Positions 1 to 12,700 of a stretch of 64,000 nt of DNA are shown here, one piece after another; within the stretch, counting starts at the first letter, position 1, and every line of letters begins with the position of its first letter. Made by a program: the position numbers and the translations under genes. Source of the stretch: Opisthorchis felineus (taxonomy: Eukaryota; Platyhelminthes; Trematoda; Opisthorchiida; Opisthorchiidae); the NCBI GenBank assembly GCA_004794785.1, contig SJOL01005655.1, positions 251,637 to 315,636 on the forward strand, given 5' to 3'. A model generated the notes under the pieces. That model saw only the letters and a list, made by a program, of their open reading frames with translations, ran no database searches and was not told the origin of the DNA.

Positions 1-160
1 CCATCAGTAGCCCTAAAAAATTGCATGATGGATCCACTGGTCTTTCTAAAGTGGCTCAAAATGGACCGCTTGTAACAAGCAGAATTTTGTTTATGGCATG
101 GTTGGTCTAACTAGATGAATCATATATATTGTTGACCTTGGCTTATTTATGCCAGGTTTC

Positions 161-234
161 ACTAACAACTTACTTTATGTCGCTGTCAAAGACAGGCTTA
201 CAGTCCTAGATGACGAAGGCGTGATTGTAGGTTA
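161..234 (+). CDS. Possible upstream exon
   Basis: After TTATTTATGCCAG the frame reads FTNNLLYVAVKDRLTVLDDE and could end at a weak GT (GTTATC) or run to another near 260. A second tiny candidate, about 443-465 (after ACCACAG, before GTAAAC), would join both this exon and exon 2569 in phase. The wording is protein-like, but the splice sites are weak. It may be the 5' neighbour of the coiled-coil gene or chance. Confidence 0.25.
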
Positions 235-2568
235 TCTGTGCGTTAACTTCTTACTAAGGTTTCGGGAGACATACGCACCTTGCGCACTTGATGAGCAGCA
301 GCGTACACGATCATTTCGGAATATGATAGTATATTTCTTTACTGAAATTGGTCTTCTAATTTTCCGAATATATCAGGGATTTTTTTGTTAGTACTGAGAA
401 ATTGTCTGAATTCTGACTTTAAATTTTATCACACAAGGTTACCACAGTTATGGTTTTATCAATGGACGAAGTAAACCATTTTTCTTTCGGTGCATTCTAT
501 GATTTCATGGAAACAATGGAAACTTTACAATGGAAACTTTTGAAACAGGAGTCTGAACTCCATTGTAAGCAAAGAAAGAATCTCCGAACTACATCCTGCT
601 GCGATTGTCATTTTTTTATCAGTATGACTCCACGCCTAAATGAGGGGCCCATTATTGTGCAAAGACCTCGTTCTGCTGGGCCATGCAATAGGTTTGTATT
701 GATTTAGGCGACAAAAAGGCTTGAAACTTTGAATCGTTTACTTGTTTAAAAAGATCAGGTGGTCTTATTGTAAAAATACAGCGATCAACATGTGTGCACT
801 TCGCCCAGGAGATCTAAAGCAAACAGCCGTTGCAACAATTCTAACACATTACTTGTCGATGAAAAACCATTCATTCTCCATGAAGAACTGATGACATTGG
901 TCCCCGAGGGGCAATTTTACCTCTCAAATGGATGTCACGAGTATGGTGGCCTCCAAATTATTTGAATAACACGAAGACTACGGGGGCTGACTGGCAGTGC
1001 TGAACTTGGGGGTTGTGGGGTACAAGATAACATGTGCATGAATACTAACTTGTGTAAATGTGCTGAACCTGATTAAACTGGGTGTACAGTGGTTTCAACG
1101 ACGAAGTTAAAAACCACTCGTTATTATTCCTTGAAATTTGAGCTTTGCTTAACGTCCCAGTAAACGCCATTAAGCCTGACTTTTTCCATATCAGTCCTTT
1201 GGCGTCAGTCATCCTGTAGTGAGTGCTTGTCGCAGCATGTACGAACAAGTGTTTCGAAGACTCATAGGTAAATGATGATCCCAGTCTGGGTGGATTCTTG
1301 TGGCACACTTGATTAGCTAATGCCTGCTTAAATTGTGCATAAATGCTGTTTCCGGGGAAACACAGTGCACAATGCCATGGTACTGATGTGATCATGGGGC
1401 TAACCTGAGCTACGAAGGAAGTGGATAAGAACACAAATATTATAGTCGTAGCGATTATTATGATAATTGTGCGATTTCATGGGGTCTGTCATTGAGCAAT
1501 GGAATTATATCGCTTTTCACTAGAAGAATTTAGGACTGAATGGCGAAGCTGAGTTCAGTTTGAAGAATAAAAGGCAACCAAACGCTATCGCAGAATCGTT
1601 CTGGATATCCGCAGCAAACATCATTTATAAACTTCAGGTCAGAATGAAAGAAGCTAACTACCAATCGTATTGTACTGTCGTATTAGGAAGCCAACTTAGT
1701 CTTAGAACACCAAATGGCTTATCACAGATTCCTTCCTGATGGTTCAACTTCTTATCTTATTTTGCACGATATGACACACTGATGTTTTGTCACGAACCAT
1801 AATACAAAGCAGATTCACCACAAGGTTCGGCTTAAAAAATTCCCTTGTTTTTGTGGGTACCATTCAGGAGATCTACTTAATATAAGCATTATATAGCAGA
1901 GGAAACTTCTTCCACAACAGTACTCGAGTGCTACTTGAGATTCGTCACGTTGGATCAGACGGACCTGTCACTAGATCCTTTAGTTCCTCGTTTCAGACAA
2001 TAAGCAGCTGGACCACGTAATCGCTAACTGACCTAGACTACCAAGGAAATAGTATCAGGTTTACCGCTTGGTCGAAGTACCTCTGGATCTAATTAAATAA
2101 AATTGCTGTGGTGAGTTCTTGGGCGACTGATCGATCTGATGTCCTGATATTACTAATGGTGACTAGTGAGGGCTTCAGTAGGGTTTTTTCCACTGCTTAT
2201 ACGTAATACTTCTCTGTGTATTATCATAATTAAATGCTTCGTTACATTTGGACTTCGTGCAGTATCGAGAGCACTTTGGTTGCATCTCAGTATTATTTTT
2301 AGCTTCTCGACCTGTAGCACAAGTGATACCATATTTATGTAGATACTACTTGCCAATGCAAGGGATAGAACTCATACGTCCCTAAGTACCGCAAACCTCA
2401 TAGTTGTGAATAAGAGGCATTAAGTTCAGGTCTTTGATATAGTGGTTGTCAGACCGTAGCAAGTCTGCGCATGCAGAGTGTCATATAATTATTTGTACTA
2501 GAATGCCACTAGAGGAGTGTGAAATAACCCGTAGTATCCCAAATACATTCTAGGTTGTTAAACTTCAG

Positions 2569-2760
2569 ACTCAAATGAGACAGAAAGATGCTGAAACACA
2601 CAATGTATTGGAAGACCTGGACCGTAAATTGCGGACGTCCATGTCGGTAATAAGTGAAACGCGATCCAGAGCGGAAGAAGCTGAGCGCAAACTGGAACTA
2701 CGCACTAAAGTTCTGGAAGATTTGCAGAAACAGAACAAAAACCTGCTAGAAAGATTGAAG
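2569..2760 (+). CDS. Coiled-coil exon 1 of the chain
   Basis: Begins after TTGTTAAACTTCAG and ends before GTAACG; 64 codons, phase 0 at both ends. The text begins TQMRQKDAETHNVLEDLDRK and is almost entirely charged or polar helix-former residues, with leucine or isoleucine at heptad spacing. Confidence 0.7.
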
Positions 2761-5700
2761 GTAACGGAGTAAAACTTAATTTGTAGAGGATTTGCTCATT
2801 CCACTTGCATTCTTCCCTCTATTTCACTACAATGTCTTGCGCGTCCAATATGAGGCCAGGACAACAGGGATGAACCGAAATAAGTGATTCACGCACCCAC
2901 GTCATACTTTTTCTATTAGTTTCAATGAGCAGTCTTTCAAGACTATTGGTTGAAAGTTCTGTGGAATTTATATTCACCTCAATATTGTTTGACCAGCCAC
3001 CGTTTCTCCGAAACACGAAGCGGTCAAACCTCGCAGGCATGAGCATGTTCTTCTGTACAACCACGTGAAGAGTGGAAACGAGCCAGAGGCGGTCAAACAA
3101 TGACTTGGCAGCGAAGCATAAAAGCCAATACCAGCAAACTCGGCTGCGCTGGTCATTGCCGTCTTCCTGGATGGGAACCCCGAGACGGGCCACATCAACG
3201 GTCAGAGACATTGTCAAACATGGCCCAGTCGCGCCCTCAATGGCGCTCGTGCATCCAAGCTATTGCCTTCAATGCATAGCTCCCTTCCCAATTCCCCCAA
3301 TTAACAGTCCACTGACAGTGCTGTATTTACGCATCAATTTATCAGCTCCCGCCTCCAATGCGCAGCTACCTACCCCACCTCCCCAAATCATCGGTGAACT
3401 AAACTGTGGCAGATACAACCACTGTACGACAAGTTCGCGGTCCTTACAGCTGACAATGATGATGATGACAGGCGTGATAATTTGGATGTGGTGAGTATGC
3501 ATTGGTTGAGTAGTGGCAACACACTCGCCCTATATATCGGATGTCGGGGTTGCACACTCAGGCACGACCAAGATGTTAACTCTCTTAGCCCTATTAAGAA
3601 TGAAATTCTTGCCCAGCTCCGTTGGTTTGAACTAGCCAGAATTGTGGAGAGGAAGATGACTGCAGTGAATGGACATGTAATCATTATTTGTGCGTCTATC
3701 GACAACCAATTTGCATTCCCAGTAAGTGATGTTTTACAGCGCCCTCTGTGTTTGCAACTCATGTTTCCAGCTCTAAATGCTGCTTAATGTTTTCGAATAA
3801 TGTTGTCTCTGTTACCGTTGACTTGGCCCAATACTTTCTGGTATTTGTTAGCAATAATTCTGTGTGAACGTATGCTCATAGTCCTTCGTAAATTTGGGTT
3901 TTAAAATGACAAGGGAAGAATCCGAAAATGAATTACGCTTATTTTGTTGGTGGTCTAAGAAAAACTGGGCCTCCCCTGTCGTGTTGGTTGTTTATCATTG
4001 GATCACCACTGTGTTAAGAACTATGTTTCAAGTAACAAGTTATCGATTATTGTACACATTGGGTAATCAGAAAACCCATTCACCAAGTACGGTGTAGAAT
4101 TCGAGAGTATACCTCTTCAATTTAGTTGAGTTATACAGCAATCACATAACACCTAAAAAATACTATAGACTGTCGGGCTATTCCGACTCCACACGGCACT
4201 TCATCGAATATAAATAATATTGGGTGTGCACTTCCATGTGGTTGTTAACATGTTCGTTAACCAGGGTGGTCTTGATGGTTGAACTATCAGATTTTGTGAA
4301 CAGACGATCAAACTGGGCTAGTGGATCACCGCCTTCTCAGCTATAGTGTACACGCAAGACACTCCAATAGCTTAGTGGTCGTTTTTTCAAACTAACTGAG
4401 TACCTTACATATTTAAAAAGCGTCTTTCTTTTTGATTAAATAGCTAATTAATTAATCTTAAAGTTTGCATTTTCCATCTCGCTCTTGCTGACACAGTGAG
4501 GTAATTCCTTCCAAGCCTGACCGATTTATTGGCCAATGGCTCATCGACCAAATATCTCTCTTCTTGTATATAGACTGCGCACATTACTCGCGCAGTTCGT
4601 TTTTAAAACGAAGGAGATTTATGGACATTTCGCGTGCGAATCTTTACAGCAATAACATATCATGCACCAAATTTAATTTTCTCTCTTTTGATCTATTTCA
4701 CGATCATGATAGTTGCAGAAAAGTAGTCAATTCACGGAGCTAAAAGCGGAATTAGACAAGAAGTGGGCCAGCACAGTAAGCAGAGAATGCGCCCGGGTTC
4801 GTGATGAAATGACAGCAAAAATTAGGCAGCAACTTCAGCAGTTGTTAATCAGTCACCAAAAAACCCATCAAGAAGAAACGAAGCAACTTCGTTGTTGCAT
4901 GGAAGGTGTACTGGACGAGTTAAAAAAACAGATATCAGTCGCTAATGAAGAGGACGCTCGAAAGAAACGAAAAGAGGAGCAAAATGTTAAGTCTTCAGAC
5001 CGGTAAGTTAACAGCACTTTGTTGAGTAATGGTTACAACAAAAGTAATGGGAAGTCAACAGACATGAATCGGCCTTATACTGAGAGCAACACCAATGCAG
5101 AACATGGTATCCCCACTTCCGTGCAATATTATCGTCCGTCTCCAATATTACTATCGTCGCTAACATGATGATTAAGAAGTAAAAGTTTCTCAAATTAATT
5201 AGCCAAAATGATGGGCATTAAGGCATAGTGTCCAACAGTGATACTGCGCTGTAACTTAATACTACATCAGACGTTTGTCGAAATATCCCATCTTGCTCTT
5301 AGCCATGACAATATGAAGGTCATAATAACCGGATTAGTGACAATTAGTATTGCTACTGTATTAATTGTACAGGTCAGGAAAACGTTATAGGCAAATGCCA
5401 TGCTAACCGAAATCAATTTCTATGAGAACATCATAGCCAGATCACTTCGCGTGTCTGCTCTACTGACACATCTTTTCAAATAATCATCGTCAGTGGGACA
5501 GCTCGGGTTGCTGCCTGCATTGGACGAAAAGTTTGGTGGTGACTGAGCGGTATCAATTTCAAGCACCATAAAGCCTGATATACTACCTAATTTTCTGACA
5601 CCCTAAGAGTGTTTCTGCTACGCTGGCCTTGTGAACGCGGCAGGGAAAGCTGCCACGAAGACTGCCATTTTAGTTCTGAACTGTAGTGTAGAGTTTGAAG

Positions 5701-6718
5701 GAATACCAGCCTACTCGGCAGATGATTTAGAAAGAGTAACACGTGTCTATATGTATATTGTGTATATCCGAACTTTAGTATATTTACTACATCAGGAAGC
5801 AATCAGAGAAGTAATCGCCCAACGTTTTACATCTCCTACCTCATCAAAAGATTGTCGTTATTTCAGAATTTAAGATTATTTGACTACCCGATATGCATCT
5901 GCATTTTTAACTCGTTTGAGAACCTATAGGAACTAATGGTACCCCGACTTTTGTCGGATGCCTTCGTGAATGCCTACAAAGAGGATAAGCATTTGATCCG
6001 ATACGGGACTGGCGACACACTAATCAACACAATCCTCACACGCTGATCAAGTGTCACAAAGTGATGTATGTACATGTATGTATATTGTTAGTGATCTGGT
6101 TGTAACGTAAGTAGGTTGATTATCAGAAGGTGACAAGCACTAACAAATGTCTGTTTTACCAGAATGATGACGATTACAAAAGTTATGTGCAATTGATAAA
6201 ATAAACACGGTGCAAGAAGAGAATAAGCCAAAAAGTGACTTATCGTTTGAGGACAACTGTTGAGAGTTCCTGAGTGAAGTTCCGGAGGCGAGATCTGTCT
6301 TCTCTGCAGTATAGCTGCTACAAGTGTTCGTAATTGTCCGTGAAGACAAGTGGAGCTCGTTTGACTTCCTGTCCTGTGCGCGCGAGTGTGTGTGTTTGGG
6401 TCGAGTTGCATGCCTATTTATTGTGTGCAGTGTGAAGAGAGGGTGGTGTCCATTCGTGTTTGCTAATTGCACGAACATGAATACAACTTGACCTGATGTG
6501 GTTGAAGTTCGTAAGCCCGGCGCGTGACGCAGGTGGTAGCCGCGTAAACAAAAATGGGTGAGAAATTGTAGTGTACATGTTTTCGGCTGAGGTTGCAAGT
6601 GGGACAGGAACTGTTACGTGATTTGAGTGTTTGTGACGCGTTATCTAGTGAGTGACCGCTACTATATACAGACGTACATACAAACATACATACATACATA
6701 CATACATACATACATACA

Positions 6719-6751
<33 letters not shown>

Positions 6752-9700
6752 GTTGCGAAGCAAAATGGCAAGACTGCATCATCAGAAACTTTCTGTAAGT
6801 TCAAAGTGAGTATACAAATGCCATTTAAATGGTTACGGGCCGGATTAATCAAAACCCTATTAACTGCTGTTTCTTTTCGGCAAATACAAAAGGAACTGAA
6901 GGTTGTCTTCCACCCTCTCAACCCAAGTTTCCTGTTAGATGAATTCCAACTCCAGCTACTTCGTTGCTGAAACGGATATCTATAGGTGTGTTTGTGTGAT
7001 GCTTTTCCACAAAGTTGATGGTTTCCCTAAAGAACAGTCGAAGAGCTAACTTCAATAGCTTTTAATGGTCCCCAACTTGAATGCAGTAGCAAATGTGTGT
7101 TGGAATATCTACTGCGGCCTTTGTTTCAACGGAGATGCTCGGTTTCATCAGCCAATTGACAGCAAGTGTTTCTGTATTGGGGAACCATTCCTGGTCTTCA
7201 CTTGTGTCTTACTTCAGTACAGTAAAAATGCACAACTGGAAAATAGCCTAATTGGAAAACAGCAGTCTGCCTGGGATTGCTTGTGATAATGTAAGCAATG
7301 GAGGTGTAAGTTGGCGAACAAACAGCGTGGATTAGTTCGCCTGCTTCCATCAAACCATATGCGGTAAATGTTGATGCCTCGTTTGCTGAGCTAGGCAGTC
7401 TGATCACGAAAGTTTTATATCCAGGTAACATCTTCGGTGTGAAGCGAAGCGGTGTGGCTGTGTATGGCAACATACGTGCCGCTGGCCCACAGTGACCTCC
7501 AGTTGGCAATTCTACCGGCTGGCTTGTTAGCCACTGGTCTGATTGGTCGATGTCCATATGGCCTTTGAGCTTGGCCGCTTCTGCTCTCATCCACTAAAGT
7601 GAGCTCTGACCAGACCCTTCCAGACCGCCATCTGTCTCCTCGATTTTTGATAAAAACCTATGTAGCAGATTTGCCAACCTCAGCGAATGAAACCAATGGA
7701 CATCTACGCAACCTGAGCTGCTAAGATTATCCTAAATATGCGCTGACGTAGCATAATAGGTTTTCTAAAATGTCTCCATGAATCCCTCTAATGAGTCTAT
7801 CTGAGCTACCAATATCTCATACAAGCGCGAATGCTTCCCTCTGCAAAATATCTAGGTTCCTCCTCATAAATTTGGTTGGCCCGGGTTGTAACGCCACCCG
7901 GTGGAGCACTAGCTGGCCAATGACTTGATAAATGAAAAGCAGTTGAATGCATCCGTTTTGTCCGCTGATGGCCATGGTTAGATATGGTTCGTACAATCCA
8001 TATTGTTGATATACGTAGTTTCCAATCTGAAAATACTCTCAATGTAGGGTATGTGGTAGGCTAATTTTCCACTGTGATGGAATCATTCAATTTAATGATA
8101 AGTCGTGTACGGCCTCCGCTCTTCCTGAGCTAAGTGCTCCACTTTCTATCTACCCTCTCCTTGATCCATTAAGATAATGTGCTCCAAATATCCCTTCGAA
8201 TAACCGGTATTCCTCATTTAGAAACATGACCAAAGCCGCTTTACGAGACTATGCTTAACAGCAGGGTGCATTCTGCTGTCTAGTAAGTTGATTAGTTTAA
8301 TAATTCTCATAGACTATACTGAGATATTTAGTTTTAACTTTTTGGCTTTAAATTATTGTGTATTTAGTTTTGTGGATCGATCAGTGGGAAACGAAACTTC
8401 TCTCTTTGGTCCACTCGAAGGTGTTCGTTGTTCCAACTCTGGACGCAGTCAAACACAAGTAAGTTCCGGGTTACGTGATTCAGTTGTTTGTTGAAAGTCA
8501 GTCGTCGCTTCGAACTGTTTAAGTGTTGGTAGCTAAGCTTCTCGAGATTAGTCTATTTAAATTAGGATTAATTCACCCAAATGTTTTGAGGAAAGCTTGA
8601 TGTTCTTTTGGACCACCCCCAAAACCCAGCCGTTGTTGTATAGCTGATGATATGCCTCGTGGCGTTCATAGAATAAAATTTTAGGCTTGTATTAAATAGA
8701 AGAAACACTATAAAGGAGGAATTTCTGAATACAGTGGAGTTTTCATCCTGTCAGTGAAGCCAATCTATGCTGAAAATCCGAGAACTACTGTACAGCTGTT
8801 TTATTCTTGTTGGGAATCATCAGCAGTGCGCGTCTCACCAAACTCAGACAGTTTCGAACTCGCGACCGTCTGGCCAGTGGTTGAACACTTAACCGTTTGG
8901 CTAGGAGTGGCTGATTAGCAGTGTGATTACCTCTCACTAAAACAAGAAACGGCGCCACTCTTCCTTCAAGGAGTTGTCTTCTGTGGGTTTTTACGAGTTA
9001 CCGATCTGACACAACAGTAAATAAGTGCTACTTTTGTGGTAACTGAAACAACAACAGTGTAAGAGTAGATTTCACATTTTTCTCTTTTAGTCTGGTACGG
9101 CTAGCTTTTTTGAAGGTGTGGGAAACTTTTCGGAATCTGAAACATTCATATCACCGAAAAAGCAGGGCGAAAATACGGAAACCTGTGAGGTAAACTAGTT
9201 ACGCCTGTGTTTGATGGCAGATTTAATTATTCAGGACAATAACAGCCTACGCCAAAAGGTCATCGTCTAACGTACAGCTGCTCTATATTCCTGAAAAACT
9301 AGCACAACTGGGGTTTTCGTTAATTGCTGAAAAGAGTTGAGCTCATAACCTTCTGGGAAAAAACTCAACCGGTGACCTATGTGGTTGCAGCGCAGCTCAG
9401 TAAATTCCATGTAACCCGACAATCTTAGGCTAATAAATGATAGCATATAACCCAAGAAGAAAAGCTTTTGGAAGAAGACTATCCCTATGGCGATAAAGCA
9501 TCGGCGTTCCTGGATGTCCGCGACCTAGTTCAATCCTCCGAAAGCGGACTGCTCCCACGACGGATAAAATGATCCTTACCCTTTTAGTGACCTTTCCTAC
9601 TGGTAGGTTTCTGTGTTTTATGTTGTAATAATTCGAACCGGCTAACGTGTTATAAGGATGGGTTTCAAATTTTTTACAGATATCTGTAGAGAGAGCAGTA

Positions 9701-12700
9701 TAACCAGCTCTACTGTAATCCCTGATCAGGGTTTGTGGACGACACTTTCTTCAAAACCGATGTGCCTTCGAAAAGCTTCGAAACGAGCAAACGGTATCTT
9801 CGAGTGACGCGGAATACCAGAACCTGCGGGAAGGCAAAACGAAGTTGGAGCTGGGTTTCTATACGGTATTATTAACATAAGACATCAATTCACAAAATGT
9901 ACAAACCTCGACAGTAGATACTCGTCAACAACAAATGGTCCACTTGGACTACAAAAGTAAGAACCAAATGAGCAAACAGGCTCCTACGTGAGACAGCCAC
10001 ACGTGCGTAAGGTCGGCCACAAATGGCTGGATGACCTCAAGGCCAAATGGGTGAAGTGGTAAGGACAAACGAACGTCAGTTCATTAGGACGCACTAAACA
10101 CAAAAATGGAGCGGGGGTTACAAATAGGGACAAGAAACGTGGGGAATTTCAAATGTCAAAGTAATGGACGATACACCTACCGTTGGCTAACGATACCTCC
10201 AGGGTTTTCCACGTCAAGCAATAAACCGAGTACTCAATATATGTAGATTAGTTTGACTGGACAAAAGTTGTGCCTACTCCCAGCCATATGATACCTCTGG
10301 TCGCCACCAGAGTGTTGTTATTCAAGGCTTTTTCTGCTATGCGTTTTATTCTACTCGCTATTTCAAGTGGCTTGCATAAAACTTCCAAAGGATATTTATA
10401 CTGGTGGAGTGTTCAAAAAATTACAAATGGCACTAAAATACTGAAGTGCGGTCACTTTTTGTGTACCCAGCATTGAATTCACATCCACTGGTTATAAATT
10501 ATTAGGCTTTCAGAAAAATGTAGTTGAATTGCTAAATCCAAAGGCGCCCAGACGCCTCATAGCATAAGCAGGAACACCGATACACTCACACTGAGAAATG
10601 GTGAAACCATAGTAAATTGGATAGTGTTCAATGAATGCAGTAACTAGCACTACGCAGTGTCTTGCGGCAATCTTTTGATCAAAGGAGGGGACGAAAACGC
10701 CAAGTGAAGAGAATTTATCCAAGCTGCAGTGGTCGGCCCTAATCCATAAGGGGGTTTCTGCCTATTTTACGAGCTGATGCGTTGGCTCGATCAATTCAAG
10801 GATATTGCAATTCAATGAATAAAAAATTTTTTATGGTGAAAAGATGATTAGCTGATGGAATCTAGTTCAAAAAGACCAGCTAGAAGATGACGATTCCCGC
10901 TGTCAATACGTCATGTTCACTTATCTATTTAGTGACTGCTGGAGGCATTCAGTGAGGTGACCTGAGCAAGTTATTGCGCAGTTTTACAAGAACCTGCTAC
11001 CACTCCTTTGCCATGTTTGTTTTTCCATGTTTAGAAATTCTCGGCCTTTTCTAAACCTAATGGCTAACAAACGCATGCATTCACCAAAAATACTCCTTAC
11101 CTTTCTGTTTACGACTGAGGGTGCGTTTATGACCAAAATGCTCCTGGGATGGTATTCCATGTGGAACCTGGTGTAAGCGGATATTGGAAGATTCTAAATA
11201 ACTCGTTATTTGCCTCTTTGCTCTTGGCAGGAATATGATCTTCAAACAAGATTGGGAAAGAAAAAGTTCGCGTGTGACCAGCTTGAAGTTGAAGTTCATG
11301 CAATGGAGATCAAGTTGCAAGAGACAAAAAAGAGTCAATGGGAACTAAAAACCGATTTAGTGCATCAGATGGAGCATGAAAGAAAAGAGTTTGCAAGTCA
11401 AATGGAGTGAGTTTTGTTCACCTTTATATGAAGAATGGTATTCTATCTGTTCGTTGTCTTTTACCTGCATGTGGATTTTATGTGTCAACTTAGGGAACCT
11501 TGAACGTTTAGATCATTTAACGCAACCGCAGCCAGAAGGCTCAGAAAAGCTATTTTTATTTGACTCCCTCTAAACGGGTTACTTTTAAATGGCATTTAGC
11601 CGCCCTATAATCCGATGATAAAAACGATCGTTACTTTGTTATCCCTAATGTGGCGACTCTCTGGTGTGACTCTCTGTTGCGAGATTAGATTTCAGTTGGT
11701 TTTCCTTATTAATCATGACTATATGTTCAATCAGTTCTACCTTACTTGGTTTTGCGAAATTACTGCAGAAACGCTGCTGTACATATATTAATCACTTTAT
11801 GTGAGACTTTGAGGTTCTGATCGAAATCGTTAAATCTGCTTTATAATAATCTCGCTAAACGACGATTTTGGAATAACAACATTTTCATGCGCTTATCCAA
11901 GATCTTTTGATGTAATTTGCTCCTTAACACCAAAAAAATACCTTTCGGCTTTTGTAACTGTACTTGCTGTAATATGGGAATGAATTTCTATTCTTTTTGC
12001 AGGATCTGTATGACTACACTGTGCGGCAAAATTTGTTTTTTGATGATAGAAAAGCAACAAACTTGCCTGTATAAAACATAAGCATAATGAATTCATCAGC
12101 GAAGCTTAAAAACCGAGGTGTTCAGACTAAAGGCGTTTAAAGGATATATAGTTCGCTACAGCTGCAATCAGTCTGTCTCAAAACGAACGATCAAACAATG
12201 CAAGAAAGCCGGTCAAGTTCGGGAACGGAATACAAACGAAGCGGGCAGGTCGAGGTTATATACTGCGAGCTTTCATCAAGTCCGAGTGGCTTTCTAGGAA
12301 ACGGCTTCTATCACATTAATGCTCTAAAGAGTGAATACTGTATGGATAAGTGGCTGGCATCTAAGAGTGATTGGATTTTGAACCACTGCACGCCTGTACT
12401 TCAGCATATTCTGAAGCTTTGCTCCGTTTATGCGACGTCTACCTGACGAAAATATGAGAATAAAATGTACCTTCTTTTTATGAAAGAATAATTTTTGGCA
12501 TCTTCTTTTATGGTTATAGTTCATGAATTGCTTGTGGATTTCAAAGTCGTCTGTATGGTTACCTCCTGCTCATAATCTTGGTTTTCAGTCAACCAATGTT
12601 TGAAAATATTCCGTACAAAACGCCTACTTGAAAAACACATGAAGAAGGGTTCTGAAGTTGAAAATACACTCATTGGCAAATTATGTGAATGCTGACCGGG

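Noticed and set aside
1045..1434. 129-codon minus-strand frame as a gene
   Set aside because: No recognisable domain, no supporting splice or promoter signals, and composition typical of chance open frames.
6140..6598. 152-codon minus-strand frame as a gene
   Set aside because: Low-quality composition, no splice sites, and it lies in a retroelement-like block with a microsatellite tail.
6463..6921. Open frames with repeated Tyr-Ile-His-Thr or Met-Tyr-Val-Cys
   Set aside because: They are read-through of the (CATA)n microsatellite, not protein genes.
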